The notes beneath the pieces were generated by a model. That model was given only the letters and a program-made list of their open reading frames with translations. It did no database searches and was not told the origin of the DNA. From Clostridia bacterium (GTDB lineage: Bacteria > Bacillota > Clostridia > Christensenellales > Borkfalkiaceae), in assembly GCA_017471785.1 (NCBI GenBank), contig JAFURP010000023.1:1-64000 (forward strand): a stretch of 64,000 bases of DNA, written 5' to 3'. The stretch's first letter is position 1. The number at the start of each line of letters is the position of its first letter. Made by a program: the position numbers and the translations under genes. Shown here piece after piece: positions 53,107-62,165 of this stretch.

Positions 53107-54017
53107 TTTTCTTCACCTCCCATGAGCGATTTACCCGTTACGGCAAGAAATACGTCGTCCATCTTTCCTTTCACGATCTCGTAATCGGTGAAAACCTCGG
53201 GGTTTTTAAGGATCATATCCGTCGCCGTTGCCGTATTTTGTATGGAAATGCGATATCCGTTCGTCGTACGCTCGTACGGCGCGCCCAGTAAAGCCGCTTG
53301 CTTTTCCTCTATACCGTACAAGGTTATAAAATCGCCCGTATATTCGTTTTTTAATTGTAGAGGCGTACCCTCCGCAACGATCCTGCCGCCGTCGAGTATC
53401 ACCACGTAATCGGCTTCCGCCGCTTCCTCCATATAATGGGTCGTTAAAAAGACGGTCATATCCTCCGTTCGTCGAAGCTCGCTTACCACGCCCCACAAGA
53501 GCTTACGCGTTTGCGGATCGAGCCCCGTCGTAGGCTCGTCTAAAATAAGGATCTTCGGCTTATGCAACAGCGCGCGCGCAATATCCACCCTGCGCCGTTG
53601 TCCCCCCGACAGCTTCCCGACCGTCCTCGACAACAGAGCCTTGAAATCCAGCAAATCGGCAAGCTCGTCAAGCCGCCTTTCAAATTCTTTACCGTATATT
53701 CCGTACAAAGCCGCGCGGCTTTCGAGATTGTCCCGTACGGTAAGCGCCTTATCCAACACGGAATTTTGAAATACCACGCCCAAATCGCGCTTGATCTTGT
53801 CCTCGTCCGTATCCAAATCCACGCCGTCGATCTTCACGCGCCCCGCGTCCTTTTTCAGCTGACCGCATAAAATCGAGATCGTCGTACTTTTCCCCGCTCC
53901 GTTTACACCCAAAAACGCAAATAACTCTCCTCGCTTTACGCGAAAGCTTATATTTTGGACGGCTTTCACTTCCTTAAAGCTTTTATATAAACCGTCGATC
54001 TCGATGATATTTTCCAT
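53103..54017 (-). CDS. ABC exporter ATPase (DrrA/CcmA type)
   Basis: A 304-aa ATPase: Walker A GVNGAGKSTT (about residues 38-47), signature LSGGQRRRVDIAR, Walker B ILILDEPTTGLD, H-loop TTHYMEEAAEAD, and a C-terminal ~80-residue extension as in DrrA/YhaQ-type exporters. ATG after AGGAGGAG. First gene of a two-gene operon; a palindrome covers the promoter -10 box. Confidence 0.93.
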   Translation of the reverse strand: MENIIEIDGLYKSFKEVKAVQNISFRVKRGELFAFLGVNGAGKSTTISILCGQLKKDAGRVKIDGVDLDTDEDKIKRDLGVVFQNSVLDKALTVRDNLESRAALYGIYGKEFERRLDELADLLDFKALLSRTVGKLSGGQRRRVDIARALLHKPKILILDEPTTGLDPQTRKLLWGVVSELRRTEDMTVFLTTHYMEEAAEADYVVILDGGRIVAEGTPLQLKNEYTGDFITLYGIEEKQAALLGAPYERTTNGYRISIQNTATATDMILKNPEVFTDYEIVKGKMDDVFLAVTGKSLMGGEEK

Positions 54018-54041
54018 AGCTCCTCCTTTGATGATATTAAT

Positions 54042-54070
54042 ATGATATCATAATCATAGCAGGTTGTCAA
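54042..54070 (-). promoter_or_regulatory. promoter and palindromic operator of the ABC-2 exporter
   Basis: Reading leftward: TTGACA (54070-54065), 17-bp spacer, TATCAT (54047-54042). The -10 box lies within the palindrome ATGATATCAT (54042-54051), and ATATTAATAT lies just downstream (54034-54043). No regulator gene is adjacent. Confidence 0.65.
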
Positions 54071-54080
54071 GCGTTTTGAT

Positions 54081-54112
54081 AAAAAAAAAGCGGCTTTCAC
54101 AGCCGCTTTTTC
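54081..54112 (-). terminator. terminator of nahK
   Basis: 11-bp stem AAAAAGCGGCT/AGCCGCTTTTT with a 5-nt loop and a U-run. Confidence 0.92.
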
Positions 54113-54121
54113 TAAAAATTT

Positions 54122-55276
<1,155 letters not shown>

Positions 55277-55309
55277 TCACCGTTCTTTGGGATTCTTTCG
55301 CTGTTTATT

Positions 55310-55340
55310 TTTATTGAAAAATTAAATAATTTATTGAAAA
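55310..55340. promoter_or_regulatory. 20-bp-spaced direct repeats between nahK and araC
   Basis: TTTATTGAAAA at 55310-55320 and 55330-55340, same orientation, 20 bp apart, ending 5 bp before the araC -35 box. This matches AraC-family half-site spacing. Confidence 0.55.
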
Positions 55341-55344
55341 TCGG

Positions 55345-55373
55345 TTTACAAAACAAAAGGTATTTGTTATAAT
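55345..55373 (+). promoter_or_regulatory. promoter of the second araC-type gene, leaderless spacing
   Basis: TTTACA (55345-55350), 17-bp spacer, extended TG and TATAAT (55368-55373), then 6 nt to the ATG at 55380. Confidence 0.78.
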
Positions 55374-55379
55374 ATTGGT

Positions 55380-56261
55380 ATGGAAACGCAAAAGAAAAAA
55401 TTTTATATGCATAAGATTTCCAATTTGCTCAACATCCAAAAGATCGTTACCATACATTATCAGGCGTTGGAACGGAACTACGTATTTCCCGAGGAAGAAC
55501 ACGATTTTTGGGAGATCAATTACGCGGATAAGGAAAACGTTTTTATCGGTTTGGGGGATAGGAAGATCGAGCTGAAACAGGGCGAGATCCTTTTCATCAA
55601 GCCCAATCAACCGCATTTCGTCGAAAGCGGCGATAAGGAGCCAAACCTTTTTATCGCTTCCTTTCTTTGCCACTCCCCCTCTATGAATTTCTTTTGCGAT
55701 AAGAAATACGCCGTACCCGAAAAATTCCGCTATCTTTTACAAAACGTTATGTCGGAGGCGGCGGAAACCTTTAATTTGCCCGATTTCGACCCCAATTTAA
55801 CCGAATTGAAGCTGCAGGATAACCCCAACCTCGGCGGTGAGCAAATCATAAAAAATTCTTTGGAGATCTTGCTGATCTATCTTTTACGCCACGCGCAAAA
55901 CCGCGAGCGTTCACAAGAGTTTTTTGTTTCCAAAATCGCCGATTCCACCGAGCTCCAGGACGAGATCGTTCGCATTTTGCGCTCGAAGATCTACGATAAA
56001 TTCCGCTTGGAGGATCTACGCGACAAGCTGCACTACGGCACGACCCAGCTTTGTACCTTCTTCCGTAAAAAAACGGGTATGACCATTTACCAAACGTACT
56101 TAAAACTGAAAATCGACGAGGCGAAAAAGCTGATCCGCAAAAACTGTACTTTTGCGGAGGTTGCCGATAAGCTTTGCTTCGATTCCGTTTCCACTTTCAC
56201 TTTCGTATTCAAAAAGCACGTCGGAATGACCCCCAACGAATATCGAAACAGTATAAAATAA
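55380..56261 (+). CDS. AraC family regulator, likely of nahK
   Basis: A 293-aa regulator: N-terminal cupin-type sensor (ALERNYVFPEEEHDFWEINYADKENVFIGLGDRKIELKQGEILFIKPNQPH, about residues 25-85) and C-terminal AraC helix-turn-helix pair (LEDLRDKLHYGTTQLCTFFRKKTGMTIYQTYLKLKIDEAKKLI ... FAEVADKLCFDSVSTFTFVFKKHVGMTPNEY). The ATG is 6 nt past the -10 box with no ribosome binding site, so the mRNA would be leaderless; an internal ATG at 55407 is the alternative. Direct repeats lie upstream. It probably controls nahK and itself. Confidence 0.88.
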   Translation: METQKKKFYMHKISNLLNIQKIVTIHYQALERNYVFPEEEHDFWEINYADKENVFIGLGDRKIELKQGEILFIKPNQPHFVESGDKEPNLFIASFLCHSPSMNFFCDKKYAVPEKFRYLLQNVMSEAAETFNLPDFDPNLTELKLQDNPNLGGEQIIKNSLEILLIYLLRHAQNRERSQEFFVSKIADSTELQDEIVRILRSKIYDKFRLEDLRDKLHYGTTQLCTFFRKKTGMTIYQTYLKLKIDEAKKLIRKNCTFAEVADKLCFDSVSTFTFVFKKHVGMTPNEYRNSIK

Positions 56262-56266
56262 TATGC

Positions 56267-56295
56267 AAAAAAAACCGAGCAAACGCTCGGTTTTC
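56267..56295. terminator. bidirectional terminator between araC and the ABC exporter
   Basis: Perfect stem AAAACCGAGC/GCTCGGTTTT with a 4-nt loop and flanking A and T runs. Confidence 0.92.
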
Positions 56296-56296
56296 T

Positions 56297-57985
56297 TTAT
56301 GCGTTATCTACGGTGATCTTACCGTTTTCCACACGCAAAATCTTATCGGCGATATCGAGCGCCGCAGGTCGGTGGGTGACGATCAAACAGGTTTTATCCC
56401 GTAAATTCTTAATATTTTCCAAAAGCTTGCGCTCCGTTTCTCCGTCGAGCGCCGAAGTCGCTTCGTCGAGTAAAAGCACGGGGCGATCGGACAAGATGGC
56501 GCGCGCTACGGCAAGCCGTTGCATTTGTCCCTCGGAAAGCCCTGCGCCCCCCTCGGAAAGGGGCGTTTGTAGACCTTGCGGCAACTCCCAAACGAATTCC
56601 GCACAAGCGGTTTTTAAGGCTTTTTCCACCTTTTCATCCAAGCGCGCCCGATCGGTTTCCTCCGCGAAGAACGTCAAATTTTCGTAAATCGTGCCCGAAA
56701 AAAGGAATTTTCCCTGCGGCACGTATGCAAACAAGCCGCGATCCTTTGCCGTCAGCTCTACGCGCTCCGTTTCGCCGCGCAAGTAGATACCTCCCTCCGT
56801 CGGCGTAAATACGTGCAATAAAAGCTTGAACAGCGTGCTTTTACCCGCTCCCGAGGCACCCGTTACGCACACGATCTCTCCCTTTTCTACGCTTGCGTTC
56901 GCGTCCGTCAACACGGTTTCTCGACCGTAGGTAAAAGCCACTTTTTCAAAAGAAATATCGCGCAGCGTTTCATACGCGGCTTTCGCTTTGTCCTTTTCCA
57001 CGGAAACCGTTTCGCTGGGCAACGCGTCAATTTCTTGCAACCGTTCCCCGCTCGTCAATCGCGCGTAATACGCAGGGATCACCGAGGAGAACGCCGAGAA
57101 GGGATGTTGTAACTGCATCAACAATAAAATCACGGATAAGATGGAGCCGTAATCGGTCGTTTCACCGATAAGCACGCTGACGCTGCACCAAACCACCGCA
57201 AAGATCAAACCGAAATTACTAAGCAGCGTAAAAACGGCGTTCATAGACGAACGCACGACGTTGCGCTTCATACGCTTTTGATAATATACCTCGTCCAGCC
57301 CTTTCGCTTTGTCCGTGGTCTTGTCCTCCGCACCGTACGCTTTAAGCGTCAAAACGGAGGAGATACCCTCCTGCATAAACGAACGGGTCGCGCCGTCCGC
57401 TTGCAACGTTTCCTTTTGTCTTTTTTTGATCTCCTTACGGAAGATCGCCGTAATACCACCGAAAATACCGCCGCAAAGCACGTAGATAGCCGTGAACAAC
57501 GGATCGATAGTAAGCAACGCCGCAACCGCGCCCAAGCATTGAACGACCATTCCCACGATCGCGGGAAGCAAGCCGACCGTATCGACGGAAACCTCGTAGA
57601 TATCCGTCGTTAAACGGGTGATCCACTCGCCGCTGTGATACCCCTGCAACTGCCCGTAATCGGAGCGCAAAAGCTTGGAAAAGGTTTTCGTTCGAAGCTC
57701 TGCGACGATTTTTGCGCGCAGCTTCTCGGATAAAAATCCCGAAACCGTTTGGAGGGCAATTCGAAGCAATAATATTCCCAATAAAACGCCGGCAAATATC
57801 CATAAGCCGCTCGCATTCTTCGCCGTAGCGCTATTGATAAGATACTTTACCATATATGCAAAGGCAAGCGAAAGCGCCGTGCCAAGCACGGTCATCACGG
57901 TCAAAAACAAAATGCGCGCGCGATAAGGGCGCATTTCTTTTTTCAACCAACGCCTTCCGTTTGTAGAGGTCTTTTCTTGCGACAT
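56297..57985 (-). CDS. ABC exporter, fused membrane and ATPase domains
   Basis: A 562-aa type-IV ABC half-transporter: six transmembrane segments (about residues 20-310), then an ATPase with Walker A GASGAGKST, signature LSEGQMQRLAVAR and Walker B VLLLDEATSALD. There is no N-terminal C39 peptidase, so any leader removal must be done by another enzyme; the S26 peptidase encoded just upstream is the obvious candidate. It probably exports a peptide made by the kinase/PqqD module. ATG at 57985 follows AAGGGGAGAG; 23 nt after the peptidase gene. Last gene of the operon. Confidence 0.92.
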   Translation of the reverse strand: MSQEKTSTNGRRWLKKEMRPYRARILFLTVMTVLGTALSLAFAYMVKYLINSATAKNASGLWIFAGVLLGILLLRIALQTVSGFLSEKLRAKIVAELRTKTFSKLLRSDYGQLQGYHSGEWITRLTTDIYEVSVDTVGLLPAIVGMVVQCLGAVAALLTIDPLFTAIYVLCGGIFGGITAIFRKEIKKRQKETLQADGATRSFMQEGISSVLTLKAYGAEDKTTDKAKGLDEVYYQKRMKRNVVRSSMNAVFTLLSNFGLIFAVVWCSVSVLIGETTDYGSILSVILLLMQLQHPFSAFSSVIPAYYARLTSGERLQEIDALPSETVSVEKDKAKAAYETLRDISFEKVAFTYGRETVLTDANASVEKGEIVCVTGASGAGKSTLFKLLLHVFTPTEGGIYLRGETERVELTAKDRGLFAYVPQGKFLFSGTIYENLTFFAEETDRARLDEKVEKALKTACAEFVWELPQGLQTPLSEGGAGLSEGQMQRLAVARAILSDRPVLLLDEATSALDGETERKLLENIKNLRDKTCLIVTHRPAALDIADKILRVENGKITVDNA

Positions 57986-58008
57986 ACTCTCCCCTTTGCC
58001 AAAGTAAA

Positions 58009-58467
58009 TTATTTTCTCCAACCGAACGCGCGCAAGATCTTTTTACACGCGCCCTTTATCTTCCATTTGATCCGCACGAAAAACCGACGGAATTTATACG
58101 TTTTCAAGCGCTTATTTGCGTAGCGGATATATTTTTCGTCCGTGCATACGATATGCTTATTTTTGCGGTAAAACTCCGTCAAAACGCCGAATACCGCGTC
58201 TTCGGGCACCTTTTCATCCACGTAACAATTATCGCCGCGAATGATATAACCGCCCTCCACCGCTTCCAAAACGCGGTGCAAAACGTAAGCGTCGCCCCGT
58301 TTATAGAGCGCGACGTCCAGTCTTTTCAAGCGCTCCGTCTTGGGTACCACGATGATCGTATCCCGACGGTTTTTCAGCATGGGAAGCATACTCACGCCCA
58401 CCGTCGGTCCGACGTATTTACCCTGCAAACGCAGTACGTCCTCGATTTTCAGCCTTTCCGTTTCCAT
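58009..58467 (-). CDS. S24/S26 family peptidase (signal peptidase-like)
   Basis: A 152-aa protein with the S26 box GVSMLPML (nucleophile Ser26), VALYKRGDAYVLHRV (His64, at the place used by the SipW/ER-type Ser-His group), and IIRGDNCYVDE. There is no clear transmembrane segment, which is unusual for a signal peptidase; the C-terminal third is very basic (KFRRFFVRIKWKIKGACKKILRAFGWRK) and could bind membrane. It lies between pqqD and the exporter. It may cleave an exported modified peptide. Confidence 0.78.
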   Translation of the reverse strand: METERLKIEDVLRLQGKYVGPTVGVSMLPMLKNRRDTIIVVPKTERLKRLDVALYKRGDAYVLHRVLEAVEGGYIIRGDNCYVDEKVPEDAVFGVLTEFYRKNKHIVCTDEKYIRYANKRLKTYKFRRFFVRIKWKIKGACKKILRAFGWRK

Positions 58468-58476
58468 GAACCTATC

Positions 58477-58740
58477 TTACTCCGCAAAACCGTTCGCGAC
58501 GATCGTTTTGACAAATTGCTCTACGTCCGCGCGCGCAAGCTGCTCGTCCACGTCGTACTCGGCAAGCAGCGCGGCAACGCCCTCGTCAACGGTGTGCTCC
58601 GCGGAAAAGAACGTCCATAAAAACGCCCCCGTTTCATTGAGGTTGATCATACCGTGAAATTGTTTGCTCATCTCGCCGACGGGCACGACGACGCTTTCGC
58701 CGCCCACCTTACGAAGCACGAATCCTTTTTTGATTTTCAT
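58477..58740 (-). CDS. PqqD-like protein (RiPP recognition element)
   Basis: An 87-aa PqqD-family protein: N-terminal three-stranded pattern GFVLRKVGGESVVVPVGEMSKQFHGMINLNETGAFLWTFF and a helical second half. PqqD-like RREs bind the leader of ribosomal precursor peptides and present it to modifying enzymes. ATG follows GGAGGA. It is placed between an HprK-like kinase and an S26 peptidase; no radical SAM, cyclase or precursor gene is adjacent. Confidence 0.85.
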   Translation of the reverse strand: MKIKKGFVLRKVGGESVVVPVGEMSKQFHGMINLNETGAFLWTFFSAEHTVDEGVAALLAEYDVDEQLARADVEQFVKTIVANGFAE

Positions 58741-58754
58741 ATTTGTTTCCTCCG

Positions 58755-59474
58755 TTATCTTTTCGAATATTCTTTACCCGTCATAGCCTCGTACGAAGCC
58801 TTGACCGCGTCCTCCGAAATGGTACATTTCAAAAGATACGCGGGGGTTTTTGCGATCAATTCGTCGGCAAGCTCCAAGGTTTTCGCCGCGTTTTCCTCGT
58901 CCGTCGGCAATAAAATTTGCGAAAACAGTCGCGTTGCCGCTTCCGACGGCGAGAGCCGAACGATCTCGTTCGTTTTCGCCTGCTCTAAAAAGCAAAGTCC
59001 TTTGAGCGGCACGGACGAATTACAGCCAAGCCCCTCCTTGCCCATCCACGGCGTACCGTAGGCGATAAAATGCTCCTTCGCAGCCTGCAAAATGGGTTTA
59101 TCTCCGTTGACGATCTTCGAGCCGTCCAAATATTTGAGCCAAAGCCCCGTATGCGTGGATTTCCCCGTTCCGCTCTTACCCAAAAACGCATAGCCGTTTC
59201 CGTCGTATTCGAGTACGGCGGCGTGCAACAACATCCTATTCAACGACGGAAGCTGACGGCAAATGCCGCGATACAGGCAAATATTTTCGATATAACCGTC
59301 CGAGAAATCTTGTACGCTGGCGTTTTTTTCCTCGTAAAATTCCTCGTTGGTCACCTTGGCGGACAAATGGACGGGCGAGGTTTGGTCGGCGGATAAATAC
59401 GCCGCGCAAAAGCGCTCCGTGTATTTGCATCTATTTTCTATTAAAATACGCAAGCCTGCGATATCGTAGATCAT
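58755..59474 (-). CDS. HprK-like P-loop kinase
   Basis: A 239-aa protein related to the C-terminal domain of HPr kinase: RMLLHAAVLEYDGNGYAFLGKSGTGKSTHTGLW with Walker A GKSGTGKST (99-107), and VNGDKPIL and GTPWMGKEGLGC as the HprK-type acidic and phosphate-binding loops. It lacks the HprK N-terminal domain. Related stand-alone kinases occur in lasso-peptide clusters of Bacillales, where they phosphorylate a C-terminal serine of the precursor. ATG after GGGGGAAAGGA, 21 nt behind purB, so it is co-transcribed with that housekeeping gene. Confidence 0.82.
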   Translation of the reverse strand: MIYDIAGLRILIENRCKYTERFCAAYLSADQTSPVHLSAKVTNEEFYEEKNASVQDFSDGYIENICLYRGICRQLPSLNRMLLHAAVLEYDGNGYAFLGKSGTGKSTHTGLWLKYLDGSKIVNGDKPILQAAKEHFIAYGTPWMGKEGLGCNSSVPLKGLCFLEQAKTNEIVRLSPSEAATRLFSQILLPTDEENAAKTLELADELIAKTPAYLLKCTISEDAVKASYEAMTGKEYSKR

Positions 59475-59495
59475 TTCCTTTCCCCCAAACGGACG

Positions 59496-60935
59496 TTAAA
59501 CGCGTACGTCGCCCTTTTCACCCAACCAATCGGCGTATTTTTCTAAGATCGGGTCGATCTCGTTTTCGATAAATTCCACCGTTTGCGAAGGGGCGCGACC
59601 GATAAATTTCTTCGCGTCGAGGATATCGTCGATATGATCCCAAACGGGCTTGAACGTTTCGTCCCTTTTGATCAAATCGATCAGGTTGTTTTCACCGCCC
59701 TCGACCTTGACGTTTTTACCCGCTTCCATAGAAAGCACGCGGATCCGTTCGTGTAATTCCTGACGGTTGCCGCCCGCTTTCACACATTCCATCATGATAT
59801 TTTCCGTTGCCATAAACGGTAATTCCGCGCGAATATGCTTGGCAATAACCTTATCGTACACGACGAGGTTTTCCGCTACGTTCATATAAATATTCAAGAT
59901 CGCGTCCACGGACAAAAACGCCTGCGCGTTGACGATACGCCGATTCGCCGAATCGTCGAGCGTTCTTTCAAACCATTGCGTGGAAGCGGTGAGCGCGCTG
60001 TTCATAGGCAAGGAGATCACGTAACGGGCAAGCGCGCCGATACGCTCCGAGCGCATGGGATTGCGCTTATACGCCATCGCCGACGAACCGATTTGATTTT
60101 TCTCAAACGGCTCCTCGATCTCTTTCATATTTTGCAAAATGCGGATATCGTTCGAAAATTTGTACGCGCTTTGCGCGATTTGGGAAAGCACGCAAAGAAC
60201 GTTGTAATCGAGCTTTCTGGGATACGTTTGTCCCGTCACCCCGTACACCTTTTCGTAGCCCATTTTCGCCACGACGCGCTTTTGCAATTCCTTGACCCTT
60301 TCCTCGTCGCCGTTGAAAAGCTCCATAAAGCTTGCTTGCGTACCCGTCGTGCCCTTTACGCCGCGAAGCTTGATGTTCGCCTTGGCGTTTATCAGGTTTT
60401 CGTAGTCCATTTCCAAGTCCTGCAACCAAAGAGTAGCGCGTTTGCCTACCGTCGTAAGCTGCGCAGGCTGCAAATGGGTAAAGCCAAGCGTAGGCATATC
60501 TTTATACTTCAAAGCAAAACGCTTTAATTTATCCATTACGTTGACGAGCTTTTTAAGAATGATATCCAGCGCCTCGTCGAGCATGATCGCTTCGGCGTTG
60601 CAATTGACGAAGCAGCTCGTCGCGCCAAGGTGAATGATAGGCATAGCCTTTTTCGCGTACGCACCGTACGCTTTTACGTGCGCCATTACGTCGTGGCGCA
60701 CCTCTCTTTCGAATTTTGCCGCAAGCTCGTAATCGATATCGTCCGCATACGCCTTCAAATCGTCCACCTGCTCTTGCGTAACGTTCAAGCCAAGCTCCAT
60801 TTCCGATTCCGCCAACGCGATCCAAAGCTTTCTCCAAAGCTTGAAACGCTTCTCGTCCGAAAACGCGTGCTGCATTTCCTTGCTCGCGTATCTCGTGATC
60901 AACGGGTTATTGTAAATGCTATTGTCCGTCATCAT
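59496..60935 (-). CDS. purB: adenylosuccinate lyase
   Basis: A 479-aa fumarase/aspartase-fold lyase acting at two steps of purine synthesis (SAICAR to AICAR, adenylosuccinate to AMP). The family signature GSSAMAYKRNP occupies 283-293; THLQPAQLTTVGKRA (153-167) holds the catalytic His. ATG pair follows GAGGTGAG, 6 nt behind the cyclophilin stop. Confidence 0.96.
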   Translation of the reverse strand: MMTDNSIYNNPLITRYASKEMQHAFSDEKRFKLWRKLWIALAESEMELGLNVTQEQVDDLKAYADDIDYELAAKFEREVRHDVMAHVKAYGAYAKKAMPIIHLGATSCFVNCNAEAIMLDEALDIILKKLVNVMDKLKRFALKYKDMPTLGFTHLQPAQLTTVGKRATLWLQDLEMDYENLINAKANIKLRGVKGTTGTQASFMELFNGDEERVKELQKRVVAKMGYEKVYGVTGQTYPRKLDYNVLCVLSQIAQSAYKFSNDIRILQNMKEIEEPFEKNQIGSSAMAYKRNPMRSERIGALARYVISLPMNSALTASTQWFERTLDDSANRRIVNAQAFLSVDAILNIYMNVAENLVVYDKVIAKHIRAELPFMATENIMMECVKAGGNRQELHERIRVLSMEAGKNVKVEGGENNLIDLIKRDETFKPVWDHIDDILDAKKFIGRAPSQTVEFIENEIDPILEKYADWLGEKGDVRV

Positions 60936-60941
60936 CTCACC

Positions 60942-61463
60942 TCACGCCTTTTTAGGCTCGTCGTAGGCTATCCCGAAGGTTTCCGCCGTGACCTTTTTCA
61001 TCTTTTGTTCTTCGTACGGTCTATCGCTCCAATCGGTCTTACAATTCGCGATCTCGTCCACCGTTTCCATACCCTCGATCACCTTACCGAACGCCGCGTA
61101 CTGTCCGTCGAGGTAGTCCGCGTTCTCGTGCATTACGAAAAATTGCGAGCCTGCGGAATCGGGGTGCTGTGCGCGCGCCATCGACAATACGCCGCGAACG
61201 TGTTCGATATCGTTTTGCGTAAAGCCGTTTGCGAAAAATTCACCCTTGATATGATATCCCGGGCCGCCCGTGCCCGTACCGTTGGGGTCGCCGCCTTGGA
61301 TCATAAAGCCGGCGATAACGCGGTGAAAGATCAGTCCGTCGTAATACCCTTTATTGACAAGGGATAAAAAGTTATTGACGGTGTTGGGCGCTTTGTCGGG
61401 ATACAGCTCCGCTTTGAAGCTTTTGCCGTTTTGCATTTCAAAAGTAATAATTGGATTGCTCAT
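60942..61463 (-). CDS. peptidyl-prolyl cis-trans isomerase (cyclophilin)
   Basis: A 173-aa cyclophilin (PpiB-like), cytoplasmic, without signal peptide. Motifs: FHRVIAGFMIQGGDPNGTGTGGPGYHIKGEF (about residues 47-77) and GVLSMARAQHPDSAGSQFFV, the active-site segments. It assists protein folding. The unusual setting is a nucleotide-metabolism operon (dCMP deaminase before it, purB after it). Confidence 0.94.
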   Translation of the reverse strand: MSNPIITFEMQNGKSFKAELYPDKAPNTVNNFLSLVNKGYYDGLIFHRVIAGFMIQGGDPNGTGTGGPGYHIKGEFFANGFTQNDIEHVRGVLSMARAQHPDSAGSQFFVMHENADYLDGQYAAFGKVIEGMETVDEIANCKTDWSDRPYEEQKMKKVTAETFGIAYDEPKKA

Positions 61464-61487
61464 ATTTCGTTCTTCCTAATATATATT

Positions 61488-61946
61488 TTATTCTTCAAAT
61501 TTGATCACTTCGACGTTGGCTTCTTTGAAAAGCTGCATAGAAAAATCGTCGGGATACCCCTCTTTATAAATGACGCGCTTGATGCCTGCGTTGATGATGA
61601 TCTTCGCGCAGATCACGCAGGGCTGGTGCGTACAATACAGGGTGGCACCGTTGATATTGATACCGAATTTCGCCGCTTGAATGACCGCGTTTTGCTCGGC
61701 GTGTACGGCAAAGCAAAGCTCGTGCTGGGTGCCGCTGGGAATGTTCAGCTTACGGCGCAAGCACTCCCCCTTTTCCTCGCAGCTTTTGATTCCCGACGGC
61801 GCACCGTTATACCCCGTCGTCATCACGCGGTTGTCCTTCACGATCACCGCGCCGACGTGGCGGTTTTTTTGATAACAGCTCGACCAATTGGCTACCGTTT
61901 CGGTGAGCTCCATAAAACGGCGGTCCCACTTATCGAATTTTGGCAT
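61488..61946 (-). CDS. dCMP deaminase family protein
   Basis: A 152-aa zinc deaminase of the ComEB/deoxycytidylate deaminase type: HAEQNAVIQAAK (zinc His and catalytic Glu) and PCVICAKIIINAGIKRVIY (two zinc Cys). It turns dCMP into dUMP for thymidylate synthesis. ATG with AAGGAG upstream; first gene of the operon. Confidence 0.92.
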   Translation of the reverse strand: MPKFDKWDRRFMELTETVANWSSCYQKNRHVGAVIVKDNRVMTTGYNGAPSGIKSCEEKGECLRRKLNIPSGTQHELCFAVHAEQNAVIQAAKFGININGATLYCTHQPCVICAKIIINAGIKRVIYKEGYPDDFSMQLFKEANVEVIKFEE

Positions 61947-61979
61947 AAATATTCTCCTTATCCTTTGTATCCATCATTG

Positions 61980-62008
61980 ATTATACCATATTTTTTCTTG
62001 AAAATCAA
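61980..62008 (-). promoter_or_regulatory. promoter of the dCMP deaminase-purB-kinase-exporter operon
   Basis: Reading leftward: TTGATT (62008-62003), 17-bp spacer, TATAAT (61985-61980). No other promoter is obvious before 56.3 kb, so the peptide-export genes are probably expressed from here. Confidence 0.78.
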
Positions 62009-62081
62009 TCCTTTGAAACGCGTTTTTTTACGCAACTTCATAACCTCGAAAAATTTTCCGTTAAATTTTCCCATTTTTTTG

Positions 62082-62115
62082 TTTGAGTAGCCCTTAAAGG
62101 TGTTTATAATATAAT
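62082..62115 (+). promoter_or_regulatory. promoter of groESL
   Basis: TTTGAG (62082-62087), 17-bp spacer, TATAAT (62105-62110), with a second overlapping TATAAT at 62110-62115. Confidence 0.65.
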
Positions 62116-62126
62116 CGTCAAAAATT

Positions 62127-62147
62127 TTAGCGCGAATGAAGCGCGAA
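62127..62147. promoter_or_regulatory. inverted repeat in the groES leader
   Basis: TTAGCGC, 7-nt spacer, GCGCGAA: 6 of 7 positions symmetrical, between the -10 box and the GGAGG of groES. It is where a CIRCE element would sit, but it is shorter and lacks the TTAGCACTC / GAGTGCTAA arms. Confidence 0.4.
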
Positions 62148-62165
62148 CATTCGGAGGATATTTTT

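Noticed and set aside
62127-62147. CIRCE element for HrcA
   Set aside because: Arms and spacing do not match TTAGCACTC-N9-GAGTGCTAA; reported only as an unexplained inverted repeat.
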